The notes below the pieces were generated by a model. The model saw only the letters and a program-made list of their open reading frames with translations, was not told the origin of the DNA and ran no database searches. From NCBI GenBank assembly GCA_035650275.1, contig DASRHY010000145.1:38923-102922 (forward strand): a stretch of DNA of 64,000 nt, in the 5' to 3' direction. Below are positions 36,101 to 43,322 of the stretch, piece after piece (position 1 is the stretch's first letter; every line of letters begins with the position of its first letter). The position numbers and the translations under genes are program-made. Origin of the DNA: DASRHY01 sp035650275 (GTDB taxonomy: Bacteria > Actinomycetota > Actinomycetes > Propionibacteriales > Kribbellaceae).

Positions 36101-37213
36101 CTGTGCGAGCACTTCGCGCTGTCGCGCGCGGAGCTGTTCGACGTGGTCCGGGTGACCGGGCTGCGCACGTTCAGCGAGATCGTGACCCGGCACGGCAGCG
36201 GACGCGGCTGCGACATCTGCAAGCCGGTGGTGGCGTCGATCCTGGCCAGCCTGGACCCGGCCGGGCATGTGCTGGAGGGGGAGCGGGCCGCGCTGCAGGA
36301 CACCAACGACCACGTGATGGCGAACCTGCAGAAGGACGGCACCTACTCGGTGGTGCCGCGGGTTCCGGGCGGCGAGATCACCCCGGAGAAGCTGATCGTG
36401 ATCGGCGAGGTGGCCCGCGACTTCGGGCTCTACACCAAGCTCACCGGCGGACAGCGCGTCGACCTGTTCGGTGCCCGGATCGAGCAGCTGCCGGCGATCT
36501 GGCGACGGCTGGTCGACGCCGGGTTCGAGTCCGGCCACGCCTACGGCAAGGCGCTGCGCACGGTGAAGTCCTGCGTCGGCTCGACCTGGTGCCGGTACGG
36601 CGTGCAGGACTCGGTCGGGATGGCGATCGCGCTCGAGCTGCGCTACCGCGGGCTGCGCTCGCCGCACAAGCTCAAGCTCGGCGTCTCCGGGTGTGCCCGC
36701 GAGTGCGCCGAGGCGCGCGGCAAGGACGTCGGCGTGATCGCGACCGAGAACGGCTGGAACCTGTACGTCGGCGGCAACGGCGGCATGACCCCGAAGCACG
36801 CGCAGCTGCTGGCGTCCGACCTGGACGACGAGCAGCTGGTCCGGACCATCGACCGGTTCCTGATGTACTACATCCGCACCGGCGACCGGCTGCAGCGCAC
36901 CTCGGTCTGGCTGGCCGAGATCGAGGGCGGTCTGGACCATGTCCGCGACGTCGTGATCGGCGACACCCTCGGCATCGCCGCGGACCTGGACGCCGCGATG
37001 GCCGAGCACATCGGCTCGTACGTCGACGAGTGGCGCGCCACTCTCGAGGACCCGGACAAGCTGGCCCGTTTCGTGTCGTTCGTGAACGCGCCGGACCACC
37101 CGGACGACGACCTGCGCTACGTGGTCGAGCGCGACCAGCCCCGCCCGGCCAGCGCGTCCGAACGCGCGGACGTGCTGGTCGCGGGCCCGCGGCTCGAGGT
37201 GATGTCCCGATGA
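33146..37213 (+). CDS. nirB: in-frame fusion: FAD/[2Fe-2S] oxidoreductase (nitrate reductase partner) + NADH-nitrite reductase large subunit NirB
   Basis: One 1355-residue frame. Residues 1-420 are a pyridine-nucleotide flavoprotein (VVVGGGMAATRFAELV, DHLVLATGAEPDVP, VVLGGGALGVELARAL), and about 435-480 a BFD-type [2Fe-2S] domain (KVCRCNSV ... TTGCGSCEG). Residues 500-1355 are a full-length NirB: VVVGGGMVAHRLVEALRSRD, a second flavoprotein, BFD-like Cys clusters (VCSCNNVS, SCGSCLP), and the siroheme/[4Fe-4S] cysteines 1143, 1149, 1183 and 1187 (SCVGSTWC, GCAREC). NirB reduces nitrite to ammonium with NADH. The halves are normally separate proteins. AGGAGG six nt before an in-frame GTG at 34643 suggests NirB (856 residues) may also be made alone. 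Codons near 280-298 derive from repeat B. Confidence 0.88.
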   Translation: MTRRIVVVGGGMAATRFAELVADHGAGVTVIGDEPAYNRALLSEVVAGRADAGALDLPTDQRVRRVRATAIRLERQRRIVADSNGVVHPYDHLVLATGAEPDVPDLVGLARDADQDVPHLLAGCHVLRRRSDAAAIVAATDSARRAVVLGGGALGVELARALAGRGLGTTLVHDGEGLLDRYLDPAGSRALTRAVRHLRTEVLLNTAAVAVDSKHDHFAGLRLADGRVIHGDLLLLACGTRPATTLARAAALPAARGILVDQTLTTADPHIHALGDCAELRSSGSCDSACRASSGPCDHGRVSGTVAPAWEQAALLARRLTGDEDLYRPGPEVLRLTTADLDVVALGDPAELRRGADDRRTQVVALTEPAAEPATGRHVKAAVTDGVVRAGYAIGAPDVAAELVLLADRGTPVDPYTLLAEPAVAAPAAGDSKVCRCNSVTTSAIASAFRAGATTVAGVAAETRATTGCGSCEGAVGSLLDRLGRGEDVTAQTTSRRPSVSASSKHLVVVGGGMVAHRLVEALRSRDEAGDWRVTVLAEEPRLPYDRVALTTYFSGRDPHELALGEPELWDDPGVTLRKGVTATAFDPDQRTVSTSRGETIRYDELVLATGSYPFVPPVKGSDLTGCFVYRTVDDVAALRTYVEGLRESRETVRGVVVGGGLLGLEAAGALRALGAETTVVEFAPRLMPLQVDDGGGAALHRLIEGLGVDVRTAAQVTKVKAAQGGAARAVAVAEGNDIPTDVVVFAAGVRPRDELARAAGLAIGERGGVVVDESCRTSADGTWAIGEVACIEGRVWGLVAPGYAMAEVVADRLLDGAATFPGADASTKLKLLGVDVASFGDAFGAAEGALDIVYADPVAGVYKRLVLSDDARTLLGGILVGDASAYAGLRPMVGRPLGADPASYLLPEGAAPVSADLPDDAPVCSCNNVSAGALRCAVRDDGCQTVKSLCGATKAGTSCGSCLPILKNLLNSELAAAGVEVSKALCEHFALSRAELFDVVRVTGLRTFSEIVTRHGSGRGCDICKPVVASILASLDPAGHVLEGERAALQDTNDHVMANLQKDGTYSVVPRVPGGEITPEKLIVIGEVARDFGLYTKLTGGQRVDLFGARIEQLPAIWRRLVDAGFESGHAYGKALRTVKSCVGSTWCRYGVQDSVGMAIALELRYRGLRSPHKLKLGVSGCARECAEARGKDVGVIATENGWNLYVGGNGGMTPKHAQLLASDLDDEQLVRTIDRFLMYYIRTGDRLQRTSVWLAEIEGGLDHVRDVVIGDTLGIAADLDAAMAEHIGSYVDEWRATLEDPDKLARFVSFVNAPDHPDDDLRYVVERDQPRPASASERADVLVAGPRLEVMSR
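33985..34040 (+). repeat. dispersed repeat B, copy 2, inside coding sequence
   Basis: Two CATCGGGC(T/C)CTTGTGAC-type units flank CGGCGTGTCG. The copy is translated in frame as a Ser/Cys/Gly-rich segment (RSSGSCDSACRASSGPCD) within the flavoprotein half of the 33146 gene, right after the FAD-binding ALGDCAE motif. Confidence 0.8.
34631..34645 (+). promoter_or_regulatory. internal ribosome binding site and GTG for free-standing NirB
   Basis: AGGAGG at 34631-34636, a 6-nt spacer, then GTG at 34643 in frame with the long ORF. The following residues MSASSKHLVVVGGGMVAHR form a normal NirB N-terminus. Confidence 0.65.
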
Positions 37214-37521
37214 GGATCTGCCGGTACGACGACCTGCTGCCCGAGCGCGGTGTCGCGGCGCTGGTCCGGGGCCGACAGGTCGCGGTGTTCCGGACGTATG
37301 ACGGCGCGGTGTACGCGCTCGACAACCGCGACCCGTTCAGCGGCGCGAACGTGCTCTCGCGCGGGATCGTCGGCAGCCGCGGCGACGTACCGACGGTGGC
37401 GTCGCCGATGTACAAGCAGGTGTTCGACCTGCGCACCGGGGCATGCCTGGACGAGCCGGACGTGTCGGTGGCGACGTACCGGATCGAGGTCGTGGACGGC
37501 GAGGTGGTCGTCGATGGCTAG
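37210..37521 (+). CDS. nirD: nitrite reductase small subunit NirD (Rieske-like fold)
   Basis: A 103-residue NirD: RYDDLLPERGVAALVRGRQV, VFRTYDGAVYALDNRDPFSG, LSRGIVGSRGDVPTVASPMY and LRTGACLDEPDVSVATYRIE. The fold is Rieske-like, but the Cys/His iron-sulfur ligands are absent, as normal for NirD. It joins NirB to form NADH-nitrite reductase. Its start overlaps the nirB stop by 4 bp, and its last 8 bp overlap the start of nnaR2. Confidence 0.92.
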   Translation: MRICRYDDLLPERGVAALVRGRQVAVFRTYDGAVYALDNRDPFSGANVLSRGIVGSRGDVPTVASPMYKQVFDLRTGACLDEPDVSVATYRIEVVDGEVVVDG

Positions 37522-38635
37522 CCCGGGGCCGCTGAGCGGCTGTGCGCTGGTGGTGACCGCGCACCGGCGTGCGGACGACCTGATCACCTCGTTCGAGCGG
37601 CGCGGCGCGAGGGTGCTGCACGCGCCGACGCTGCAGATCGTGCCGGTCGAGTCCGACACCGAGCTGATCGCGGCTACCCGCTCGGTGATCGCAGAACCGC
37701 CGGATGACGTAGTCGTCACCACCGCGGAGGGCTTCCGCGGCTGGGTCGAGGCGGCGGACACCGCCGGCCTCGCCGCGGACCTGCTCACGACCTTGGAGAA
37801 CACCCGGCTGCTGGCCCGCGGCCCGAAGGCGCGCGGCGCGATCCGCGCCGCCGGCCTGGTCGAGGCCTGGTCCGCGCACTCCGAGACGACCGCCGAGGTG
37901 GTCGCCTGGCTGCTCGAGCACGGCGTCGCCGGCCGCGGAATCGTCGTCCAGCTGCACGGACTGTCCGACCCGATCCTGAACGAGCAGCTCCAGGCCGCCG
38001 GTGCCGCGGTCCGCGGGATCGAGGTGTACCGCTGGGGTCCGGCACCCGACGCCGGTGTGGTGGACCGGGCCATCGGCCAGATCTGCTCCGGCGCCGTCGA
38101 CGCCGTCGTCCACACCTCGGCGCCCGGCGCGCAGGCGCTGCTGGACGCCGCCGTCGCCGCTTGCCGGCTGGAACCGCTGCTGGCCGCGCTGCACAGCGGA
38201 CAGGTGCTGAACGCCTGCGTCGGGCCAGTCACCGCCGCGCCGTTCCGCGCTGTCGGTGCACCCGTCCTGGTACCGGACCGCTACCGCCTGGGCGCACTGA
38301 TCCGCACCGTCACGGACCGGCTGGCGCACGACACCGTGCCGTGTGTGGAGACCGAGTGCGGTCCGCTGGTGATCCGCGGCAGCGCCGCCGTGATGAACGG
38401 TGAGGTACTCCCGCTCGGTCCCGGTCCGCGGGCCGTGCTCGGCCGCCTCGTGGACGCGGGCGGCCGGGTCGTCTCGCGCCCGGACCTGTTGGCCGCGCTG
38501 CCCGGCGCGGAGGACACGCACGCCGTCGAGGTCACCGTGAACCGGCTGCGGACCGCGCTCGGCCGGCCCCAGCTGGTGCGGACGGTGACCAGGCGCGGAT
38601 ACCGCCTCGCGGTCGCCGACGAGGCAGCCGGATGA
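37514..38635 (+). CDS. nnaR: NnaR-type regulator (HemD-like + OmpR-type wHTH), paralogue 2
   Basis: A 373-residue protein with the same two parts as the gene at 28363. The HemD-like region (GPLSGCALVVTAHRRADDLI, PPDDVVVTTAEGFRGWVEAA, VVHTSAPGAQALLDAAV) is followed by a C-terminal winged helix (PRAVLGRLVDAGGRVVSRPD, HAVEVTVNRLRTALGRPQLV, RRGYRLAVAD). Alignable blocks show high identity with paralogue 1, so a duplication is likely. Being inside the operon (overlapping nirD by 8 bp and sirB by 4), it would be induced together with the structural genes, giving feedback control. It could alternatively be a working uroporphyrinogen-III synthase supplying siroheme, since the operon's sirB acts in the same pathway. 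Confidence 0.85.
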   Translation: MASPGPLSGCALVVTAHRRADDLITSFERRGARVLHAPTLQIVPVESDTELIAATRSVIAEPPDDVVVTTAEGFRGWVEAADTAGLAADLLTTLENTRLLARGPKARGAIRAAGLVEAWSAHSETTAEVVAWLLEHGVAGRGIVVQLHGLSDPILNEQLQAAGAAVRGIEVYRWGPAPDAGVVDRAIGQICSGAVDAVVHTSAPGAQALLDAAVAACRLEPLLAALHSGQVLNACVGPVTAAPFRAVGAPVLVPDRYRLGALIRTVTDRLAHDTVPCVETECGPLVIRGSAAVMNGEVLPLGPGPRAVLGRLVDAGGRVVSRPDLLAALPGAEDTHAVEVTVNRLRTALGRPQLVRTVTRRGYRLAVADEAAG

Positions 38636-39369
38636 CCGACCTGGTCGCCGGTGCGCACGGTACGGCGGACCCCCGCGGGCAGCGCGTCGTACGCGAGCTG
38701 GTCCGCGAGATCGCCCGGCAGCGACCGGGTCTGCGGACCTCGCTCGGTTTCGTCGATGTCGACCTACCGGCGCTGCCCGAGCTGGCCGCACGAGTCGTTG
38801 CCGACAGCAACGAGGCGGTGGTGGTCCCGCTGCTGCTGAGCTCCGGCTACCACGTCAATGTCGACATCCGCCGTGCCTGCGCGGACACCGGCGCGACGGC
38901 CGCCGCTGCCCTCGGTCCGGATCCGCTGCTGGCCGACGTGCTGGCCGACCGGTTGGGAATGCTGGACGGGGTGGACCGGGTGGTGCTGGCGGCCGCCGGG
39001 TCGTCGGACCGGCGAGCGCTGCACGACTGCGACCTGATGGCCGGACGGCTGTCGGACCGGACCGGTCGGCCGGTCCAGGTCGGCTATGTGTCCGGCCGCG
39101 GGCGCCGGCTTGCCGACGCCGTCGCCGGGCCCGGCCGAGTGGCCGTGGCGATGTACCTGCTGGCCCCGGGCTACTTCGCCGACGTGATCGCGCGCGGTGC
39201 CGCGGCGGCGGGTGCCGTACGCTGCGGCGCGCCGCTCGGTGCGGACCCGCGGGTGGCCAGGCTGGCGCTCCGCAGGTACGACGAGGCGGTGCTGGCAGCG
39301 CACCGCAGTACGGTCCGGCGTGGTCCGGACCGTCGGTCGGTCGGAGCCCTAGCGGGTCAGAGCCGGTAG
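38632..39369 (+). CDS. sirB: sirohydrochlorin chelatase (CbiX/SirB type)
   Basis: A 245-residue class II chelatase with two half-domains: LVAGAHGTADPRGQRVVREL with the metal-binding His near the N-terminus, VVPLLLSSGYHVNVDIRR with the second His, and VAMYLLAPGYFADVIARGAA in the second half. It would insert iron into sirohydrochlorin to make siroheme, the cofactor of NirB, which explains its place as last gene of the nitrate operon. ATGA overlap with nnaR2. Its 3' end overlaps the convergent gene at 39357 by 13 bp. A cobalt-chelating role is less likely in this context. Confidence 0.9.
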   Translation: MTDLVAGAHGTADPRGQRVVRELVREIARQRPGLRTSLGFVDVDLPALPELAARVVADSNEAVVVPLLLSSGYHVNVDIRRACADTGATAAAALGPDPLLADVLADRLGMLDGVDRVVLAAAGSSDRRALHDCDLMAGRLSDRTGRPVQVGYVSGRGRRLADAVAGPGRVAVAMYLLAPGYFADVIARGAAAAGAVRCGAPLGADPRVARLALRRYDEAVLAAHRSTVRRGPDRRSVGALAGQSR

Positions 39370-39581
39370 AGCCGGGCGTACGGTGCTGGGACCCGCACCT
39401 TGCACGTGCCGAAGTCGATCAGCACGGCGACGCCCTGCTCCACCGAGATGACCGTCCCGAGCCCTTCCCGGTCGTGCGTCACGCGATCCCCGGAGGCGAA
39501 CTCCTTGAGCGGCTCCGGAGTCGGAGGCTTGAACGGACTGGTGGCGAGGTGACGGCGGCTCGGCGCTCTATAAGTGTCCAT
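39357..39581 (-). CDS. small protein with CarD/Tudor-like N-terminal-type domain
   Basis: A 74-residue protein. The conserved core FASGDRVTHDREGLGTVISV followed by VAVLIDFGTCKVRVPAPYAR looks like the small beta-barrel seen at the N-terminus of CarD/CdnL and in TRCF, which binds RNA polymerase beta, but it is too short to be CarD itself. Function is therefore unknown; a role in transcription is only suggested by fold. It overlaps the sirB end by 13 bp in convergent orientation. The 160-bp gap upstream (39582-39741) shows nothing decisive. Confidence 0.6.
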   Translation of the reverse strand: MDTYRAPSRRHLATSPFKPPTPEPLKEFASGDRVTHDREGLGTVISVEQGVAVLIDFGTCKVRVPAPYARLYRL

Positions 39582-39741
39582 TTGCCATCAGTATGCGCCG
39601 TCGAATGCCGACTCTGACAACCCGTAGACGCGTTCCGGTGTGTCGACGGCCCCTACTCGGCGTCCACGCGGAGCACCCGCTTACCGACGGTGTCGCGGCA
39701 GACCTCGACCGAGTACGCCATCAACGCTTGGACGCGAGCAG

Positions 39742-40152
39742 TCAGCGGCGGCGCAGGGCGTGGAGGTCTGCGAGGCAGCGGGCCTCGACCTCGTCGAGCT
39801 CGGTCAGCGTCTCGTCGATGTCGCGGCGGCGCTGTTCGAGCTCGTCGCGGCGGCGCGCGATCTGCTCCAGCAGGTACACGAGCTGCCCCTCCTCGCCGGG
39901 CTCCGCGTCGTACATGTCGACGATCGTGGAGATCTCGTCAAGGCTGAACCCGAGCCGCTTGCCGCGCAGGATCAGCCCGAGGCGGACCCGGTCGCGAGGG
40001 TGGTAGATCCGGGCGGTGCCGCGGCGCTCGGGGGTGATCAGGCCCTTGTCCTCGTAGAACCGGATCGTCCGCAGCGTCACGTCGTACTCGGCCGCGAGCT
40101 CGGCGATCGACCACGTGCGGGCGGCGTTCACGGTCACCGGGCTATTGTGCAT
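39742..40152 (-). CDS. MerR-family regulator (LiuR-like)
   Basis: A 136-residue MerR protein. The winged helix-turn-helix spans about residues 14-80 (TWSIAELAAEYDVTLRTIRF, YEDKGLITPERRGTARIYHP, RDRVRLGLILRGKRLGFSLD), followed by a coiled-coil dimerisation helix (LEQIARRRDELEQRRRDIDE). No Cys metal site is present. The closest functional group is the LiuR/AcrR-like regulators that sit beside acyl-CoA dehydrogenases of branched-chain amino acid or fatty acid catabolism, which fits the divergent neighbour. The start at 40152 is the last ATG before the conserved domain; an upstream extension would run through the operator. Confidence 0.88.
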   Translation of the reverse strand: MHNSPVTVNAARTWSIAELAAEYDVTLRTIRFYEDKGLITPERRGTARIYHPRDRVRLGLILRGKRLGFSLDEISTIVDMYDAEPGEEGQLVYLLEQIARRRDELEQRRRDIDETLTELDEVEARCLADLHALRRR

Positions 40153-40165
40153 GCCTCGATCATGC

Positions 40166-40181
40166 TTTACGTTTACGTAAG
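40166..40181. promoter_or_regulatory. MerR/LiuR-type operator
   Basis: TTACGT-n2-ACGTAA lies in the 52-bp divergent gap between the MerR gene and the acyl-CoA dehydrogenase. It matches the TTxACGT..ACGTxAA style of LiuR sites and overlaps where both promoters must be. Confidence 0.72.
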
Positions 40182-40204
40182 CGTCAATAGATGGAGGGTC
40201 AGTG

Positions 40205-41377
40205 ATGTCGTACGAGCTCTCGCGCGAGCACACCGAGTTCCGGCACAGCGTCCGGGACTTCGCCGAGGCGGAGATCGCCCCGCACGCTGCCGAGTGGGAC
40301 CGCAAGCACTACTTCCCGGTCGAGGTCGTGCAGAAGATGGGCCGGCTCGGGCTGTTCGGGCTGACCGCGCCGGAGGAGTACGGCGGGGCGGGGGAGGACG
40401 GCGACTTCACCAGCCTCTGCGTCGCGATCGAGGAGCTCGGCCGGGTGGACCAGTCACTCGGCATCACGCTGGAGGCGGCGGTCGGGCTGGGGATCAACCC
40501 GATCCAGACATACGGGACCGAGGAGCAGAAGCAGCAGTGGCTGCCGGACCTGGTCGCCGGCAACACGCTGGCCGGGTTCGGGCTGACCGAGCCGGAGTCC
40601 GGGTCGGACGCGGGTGCGACCAAGACCCGCGCGGTGCTGCAGGACGGCGAGTGGGTGATCGACGGCGCGAAGCAGTTCATCACCAACTCCGGTTCGTCGC
40701 TCACGTCGGTGGTCACGGTCACCGCGCGGACCGGCGAGCGGGCGGACGGGAGGCCGGAGATCTCGGCCCTGCTGGTGCCCGCGGGTACGCCCGGGTTCGT
40801 CGCCGAGCCGGCGTACGACAAGCTCGGCTGGCACGCGTCCGACACTCATCCGCTGGCGTTCGACGGCTGCCGGGTGCCGGAGGCGAACCTGCTCGGTGAG
40901 CGCGGCAAGGGGTACGCGCAGTTCCTGGCCACGCTGGACGACGGCCGGGTCGCGATCGCCGCACTCGCGGTCGGCTGCATCAAGGCATGCCTGGAGATGT
41001 CGGTCCAGTACGCCGGGGAGCGCCGCACGATGGGCGGGCCGATCGGGCGCAAGCAGGGCGTCGCGTTCCAGATCGCGGACCTGCAGGTGATGGCGGACGC
41101 GGCCGAGCTGCTGGTCTACCGGGCCGCGGCGCTCAAGGACGATGGTGCCCCGATGGCCGACTTCAAGAAGGCCGCCTCGGTGGCGAAGCTGTACGCGACC
41201 GAGTCCGCCGTGACCGCGACCCGGATCGCGACCCAGGTGTTCGGCGGGTACGGCTTCATGGAGGAGTACCCGGTGACCCGGTTCTACCGGGACGCCAAGA
41301 TCCTCGAGGTCGGCGAGGGTACGTCGGAGGTGCAGCGGATGCTGATCGCCCGCAGCCTGGGTCTCCCGGTCGAATGA
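40205..41377 (+). CDS. acyl-CoA dehydrogenase
   Basis: A 390-residue FAD enzyme that oxidises acyl-CoA to enoyl-CoA. Family motifs present are LTAPEEYGGAGEDGDFTSLC, GFGLTEPESGSDAGATKTRA, ITNSGSSLTSVVTVTA, QVFGGYGFMEEYPVTRFYRD and the C-terminal KILEVGEGTSEVQRMLIARS, where the catalytic Glu is expected. ATG at 40205 with GGAGGG 6 nt upstream; the GTG immediately before is too close to it. The MerR partner and the carboxyltransferase just downstream suggest branched-chain amino acid or short-chain acyl-CoA catabolism. The exact chain length cannot be read from sequence. Confidence 0.9.
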   Translation: MSYELSREHTEFRHSVRDFAEAEIAPHAAEWDRKHYFPVEVVQKMGRLGLFGLTAPEEYGGAGEDGDFTSLCVAIEELGRVDQSLGITLEAAVGLGINPIQTYGTEEQKQQWLPDLVAGNTLAGFGLTEPESGSDAGATKTRAVLQDGEWVIDGAKQFITNSGSSLTSVVTVTARTGERADGRPEISALLVPAGTPGFVAEPAYDKLGWHASDTHPLAFDGCRVPEANLLGERGKGYAQFLATLDDGRVAIAALAVGCIKACLEMSVQYAGERRTMGGPIGRKQGVAFQIADLQVMADAAELLVYRAAALKDDGAPMADFKKAASVAKLYATESAVTATRIATQVFGGYGFMEEYPVTRFYRDAKILEVGEGTSEVQRMLIARSLGLPVE

Positions 41378-41401
41378 CCGGTCGAATGAGAGGCTGACCG
41401 C

Positions 41402-42931
41402 ATGACGCGGGATCACTGGGCCGAGGTCAAGACCGCTCGGGAGGCGACCCTGGCGCCGACCGAGAAAGCGGCCGCCAAGCTGGAGTCGCAGAACAAGCTG
41501 TACGTCCGGGACCGGATCGACCTGCTGTTCGACAAGGGCAGCTTCGTCGAGGACGCCCAGCTCGCCAACGCCCTCGCGGCGGGGCTGCCGGCCGACGGTG
41601 TGGTCACCGGTCGCGGCCTGGTCGACGGACGTCCCGCGCTGGTGGTGGCGAACGACCCGACCGTGAAGGCCGGGTCCTGGGGTGCGCGGACGGTGGAGAA
41701 GATCGTCCGCACCACCGAGATCGCGATTCGAGACGAGCTGCCGGTGTTCTGGCTGATCGACTCCGCGGGTGCCCGGATCACCGACCAGGTCGACCTGTTC
41801 CCGGGCCGCCGCGGCGCCGGCCGGATCTTCCACAACCAGGTCGCGCTGTCCGGCAAGGTGCCGCAGATCTGCTGCCTGTTCGGGCCGTCGGCCGCGGGCG
41901 GCGCGTACATCCCGGCGTTCTGCGACATCGTGATCATGGTTGACGGCAACGCGTCGATGTACCTCGGCTCGCCCCGGATGGCTGAGATGGTGGTCGGCGA
42001 GAAGGTGACGCTGGAGGAGATGGGTGGCGCCCGGATGCACACCAGCGTCTCCGGCTGCGGTGACCTGCTCGCGTCCGACGACACCGAGGCGATCGAGCTC
42101 GCCAAGCAGTACTTCTCCTACCTCCCCTTGTCGTGGCGGGCCGGCCCCCCGTCGTACGACGGGTCGGCGCCGGCCCGGGACTTCACCCGGGACCTGGTGC
42201 CGGCGGAGGAGAGTCTCGGGTTCGACATCCACGACGTGATCGACGCGATCGCGGACGCGGACTCGTTCTTCGAGCTGAAGCCGATGTACGCGCCGGAGAT
42301 CGTCACGGGGTTCGGGCTGCTCGCCGGCCAGGTGGTCGGGTTCGTCGCGAACCAGCCCGCGGTGAAGGGCGGCGTGCTGTTCGTCGACTCCGCTGACAAG
42401 GGGGCCCGGTTCATCTGGCTGTGCGACGCCTTCAACATCCCGCTGGTGTACCTGTGCGACGTGCCGGGCTTCATGATCGGGTCGGAGGTCGAGCGGGCCG
42501 GGATCATCCGGCACGGCGCGAAGATGATCACCGCCGTGTCCGAGGCGACCGTCCCGACCGTGTCGGTGATCGTCCGGAAGGCGTACGGTGCGGGCCTTTA
42601 CGCGATGTGCGGGCCAGGGTTCTCGCCGGACGCGTGCATCGCGTTGCCGACGGCGAAGATCGCGGTGATGGGGCCGGAGGCGGCGATCAACGCCGTGTAC
42701 TACAACAAGATCCAGGAGATCGCCGACCCTGGTCAGCGCGTGGAGTACGTGTCGAAGCTGCGCGACGAGTACGAGACCGACATCGACATCCTCCGGCTCG
42801 CTGCCGACCTGGTGATCGACGCGATCATCGAGCCCGAGCAGCTCCGTGACGACCTGATCGCCCGGCTCGCCGCCGCCCAGACCAAGTCCCGGCACTTCTC
42901 CGACCGTCGCCACGGCGTCCCCCCGGTCTGA
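41402..42931 (+). CDS. acyl-CoA carboxylase beta subunit (carboxyltransferase)
   Basis: A 509-residue AccD-type carboxyltransferase with N- and C-terminal crotonase-like halves: LIDSAGARITDQVDLFPGRR and the acyl-CoA site CCLFGPSAAGGAYIPAFCDI in the first, and VGFVANQPAVKGGVLFVDSA with PLVYLCDVPGFMIGSEVE in the second. It takes CO2 from biotin and gives it to an acyl-CoA. The biotin-carrying partner may be the alpha chain at 8972, since none is adjacent. Located 24 bp after the acyl-CoA dehydrogenase, so probably one operon; methylcrotonyl-CoA or propionyl-CoA are plausible substrates. GAGAGG precedes the ATG. Confidence 0.9.
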   Translation: MTRDHWAEVKTAREATLAPTEKAAAKLESQNKLYVRDRIDLLFDKGSFVEDAQLANALAAGLPADGVVTGRGLVDGRPALVVANDPTVKAGSWGARTVEKIVRTTEIAIRDELPVFWLIDSAGARITDQVDLFPGRRGAGRIFHNQVALSGKVPQICCLFGPSAAGGAYIPAFCDIVIMVDGNASMYLGSPRMAEMVVGEKVTLEEMGGARMHTSVSGCGDLLASDDTEAIELAKQYFSYLPLSWRAGPPSYDGSAPARDFTRDLVPAEESLGFDIHDVIDAIADADSFFELKPMYAPEIVTGFGLLAGQVVGFVANQPAVKGGVLFVDSADKGARFIWLCDAFNIPLVYLCDVPGFMIGSEVERAGIIRHGAKMITAVSEATVPTVSVIVRKAYGAGLYAMCGPGFSPDACIALPTAKIAVMGPEAAINAVYYNKIQEIADPGQRVEYVSKLRDEYETDIDILRLAADLVIDAIIEPEQLRDDLIARLAAAQTKSRHFSDRRHGVPPV

Positions 42932-42961
42932 CCTGTTCGCCTCACAACCCACCGCACCGGC

Positions 42962-43243
42962 GTGTCGACGTCGGCTGGACCCTAACGCGCAGGGGTGTCG
43001 GCGCTGACTGGACGCGAACGGCGAGGGACGTCGGCGCCTGACCCGCCAGACCGCGCTGGATCGCTTGCTTCCTGAGTGAAATGACGATCGATCAGCGAGG
43101 AGAATCGTCATTTCGCTCAGGAGGACGGTGCGCTGGCATCCGGCGCTGTCCGCCAGCCACAGCCGAGGTCTCGGTGAGGCACGCCTTTGAAACTTGGGTC
43201 CGGTCGGTGGCGACACGCCCTCACACTTGGGTCCAGTCGGCGT
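42962..43243. repeat. composite repeat A, copy 2
   Basis: Fills most of the gene-free stretch 42932-43322. Direct 33-bp units begin at 42962 and 42995 (GTGTCGACGTCGGCTGGACC and GTGTCGGCGCTGACTGGACG), with a third degenerate one. The central hairpin has 21-bp arms, 43068-43088 and 43104-43124, pairing at 19 of 21 positions and again carrying CTTCCTGAG at the outer end. Inverted units AACTTGGGTCCGGTCGG and CACTTGGGTCCAGTCGG close the element. Confidence 0.78.
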
Positions 43244-43260
43244 GGTCGGTGAGCTGGCGT

Positions 43261-43305
43261 GGTCGGTGGGCAGGGGTGGTCGGTGGGCAGGGGTGGTCGG
43301 CGGGG
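43261..43305. repeat. 17-bp tandem repeat upstream of the GNAT gene
   Basis: GGTCGGTGGGCAGGGGT occurs twice in full and once partly, with a related GGTCGGTGAG just before it. It lies immediately upstream of the acetyltransferase start and may be simple-sequence expansion. Confidence 0.6.
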
Positions 43306-43322
43306 GTTCGTAGGGTCGGGGC

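Noticed and set aside
39357..39581. CarD transcription factor
   Set aside because: Only a short beta-barrel-like segment is present; the DNA-binding C-terminal domain of CarD is absent.
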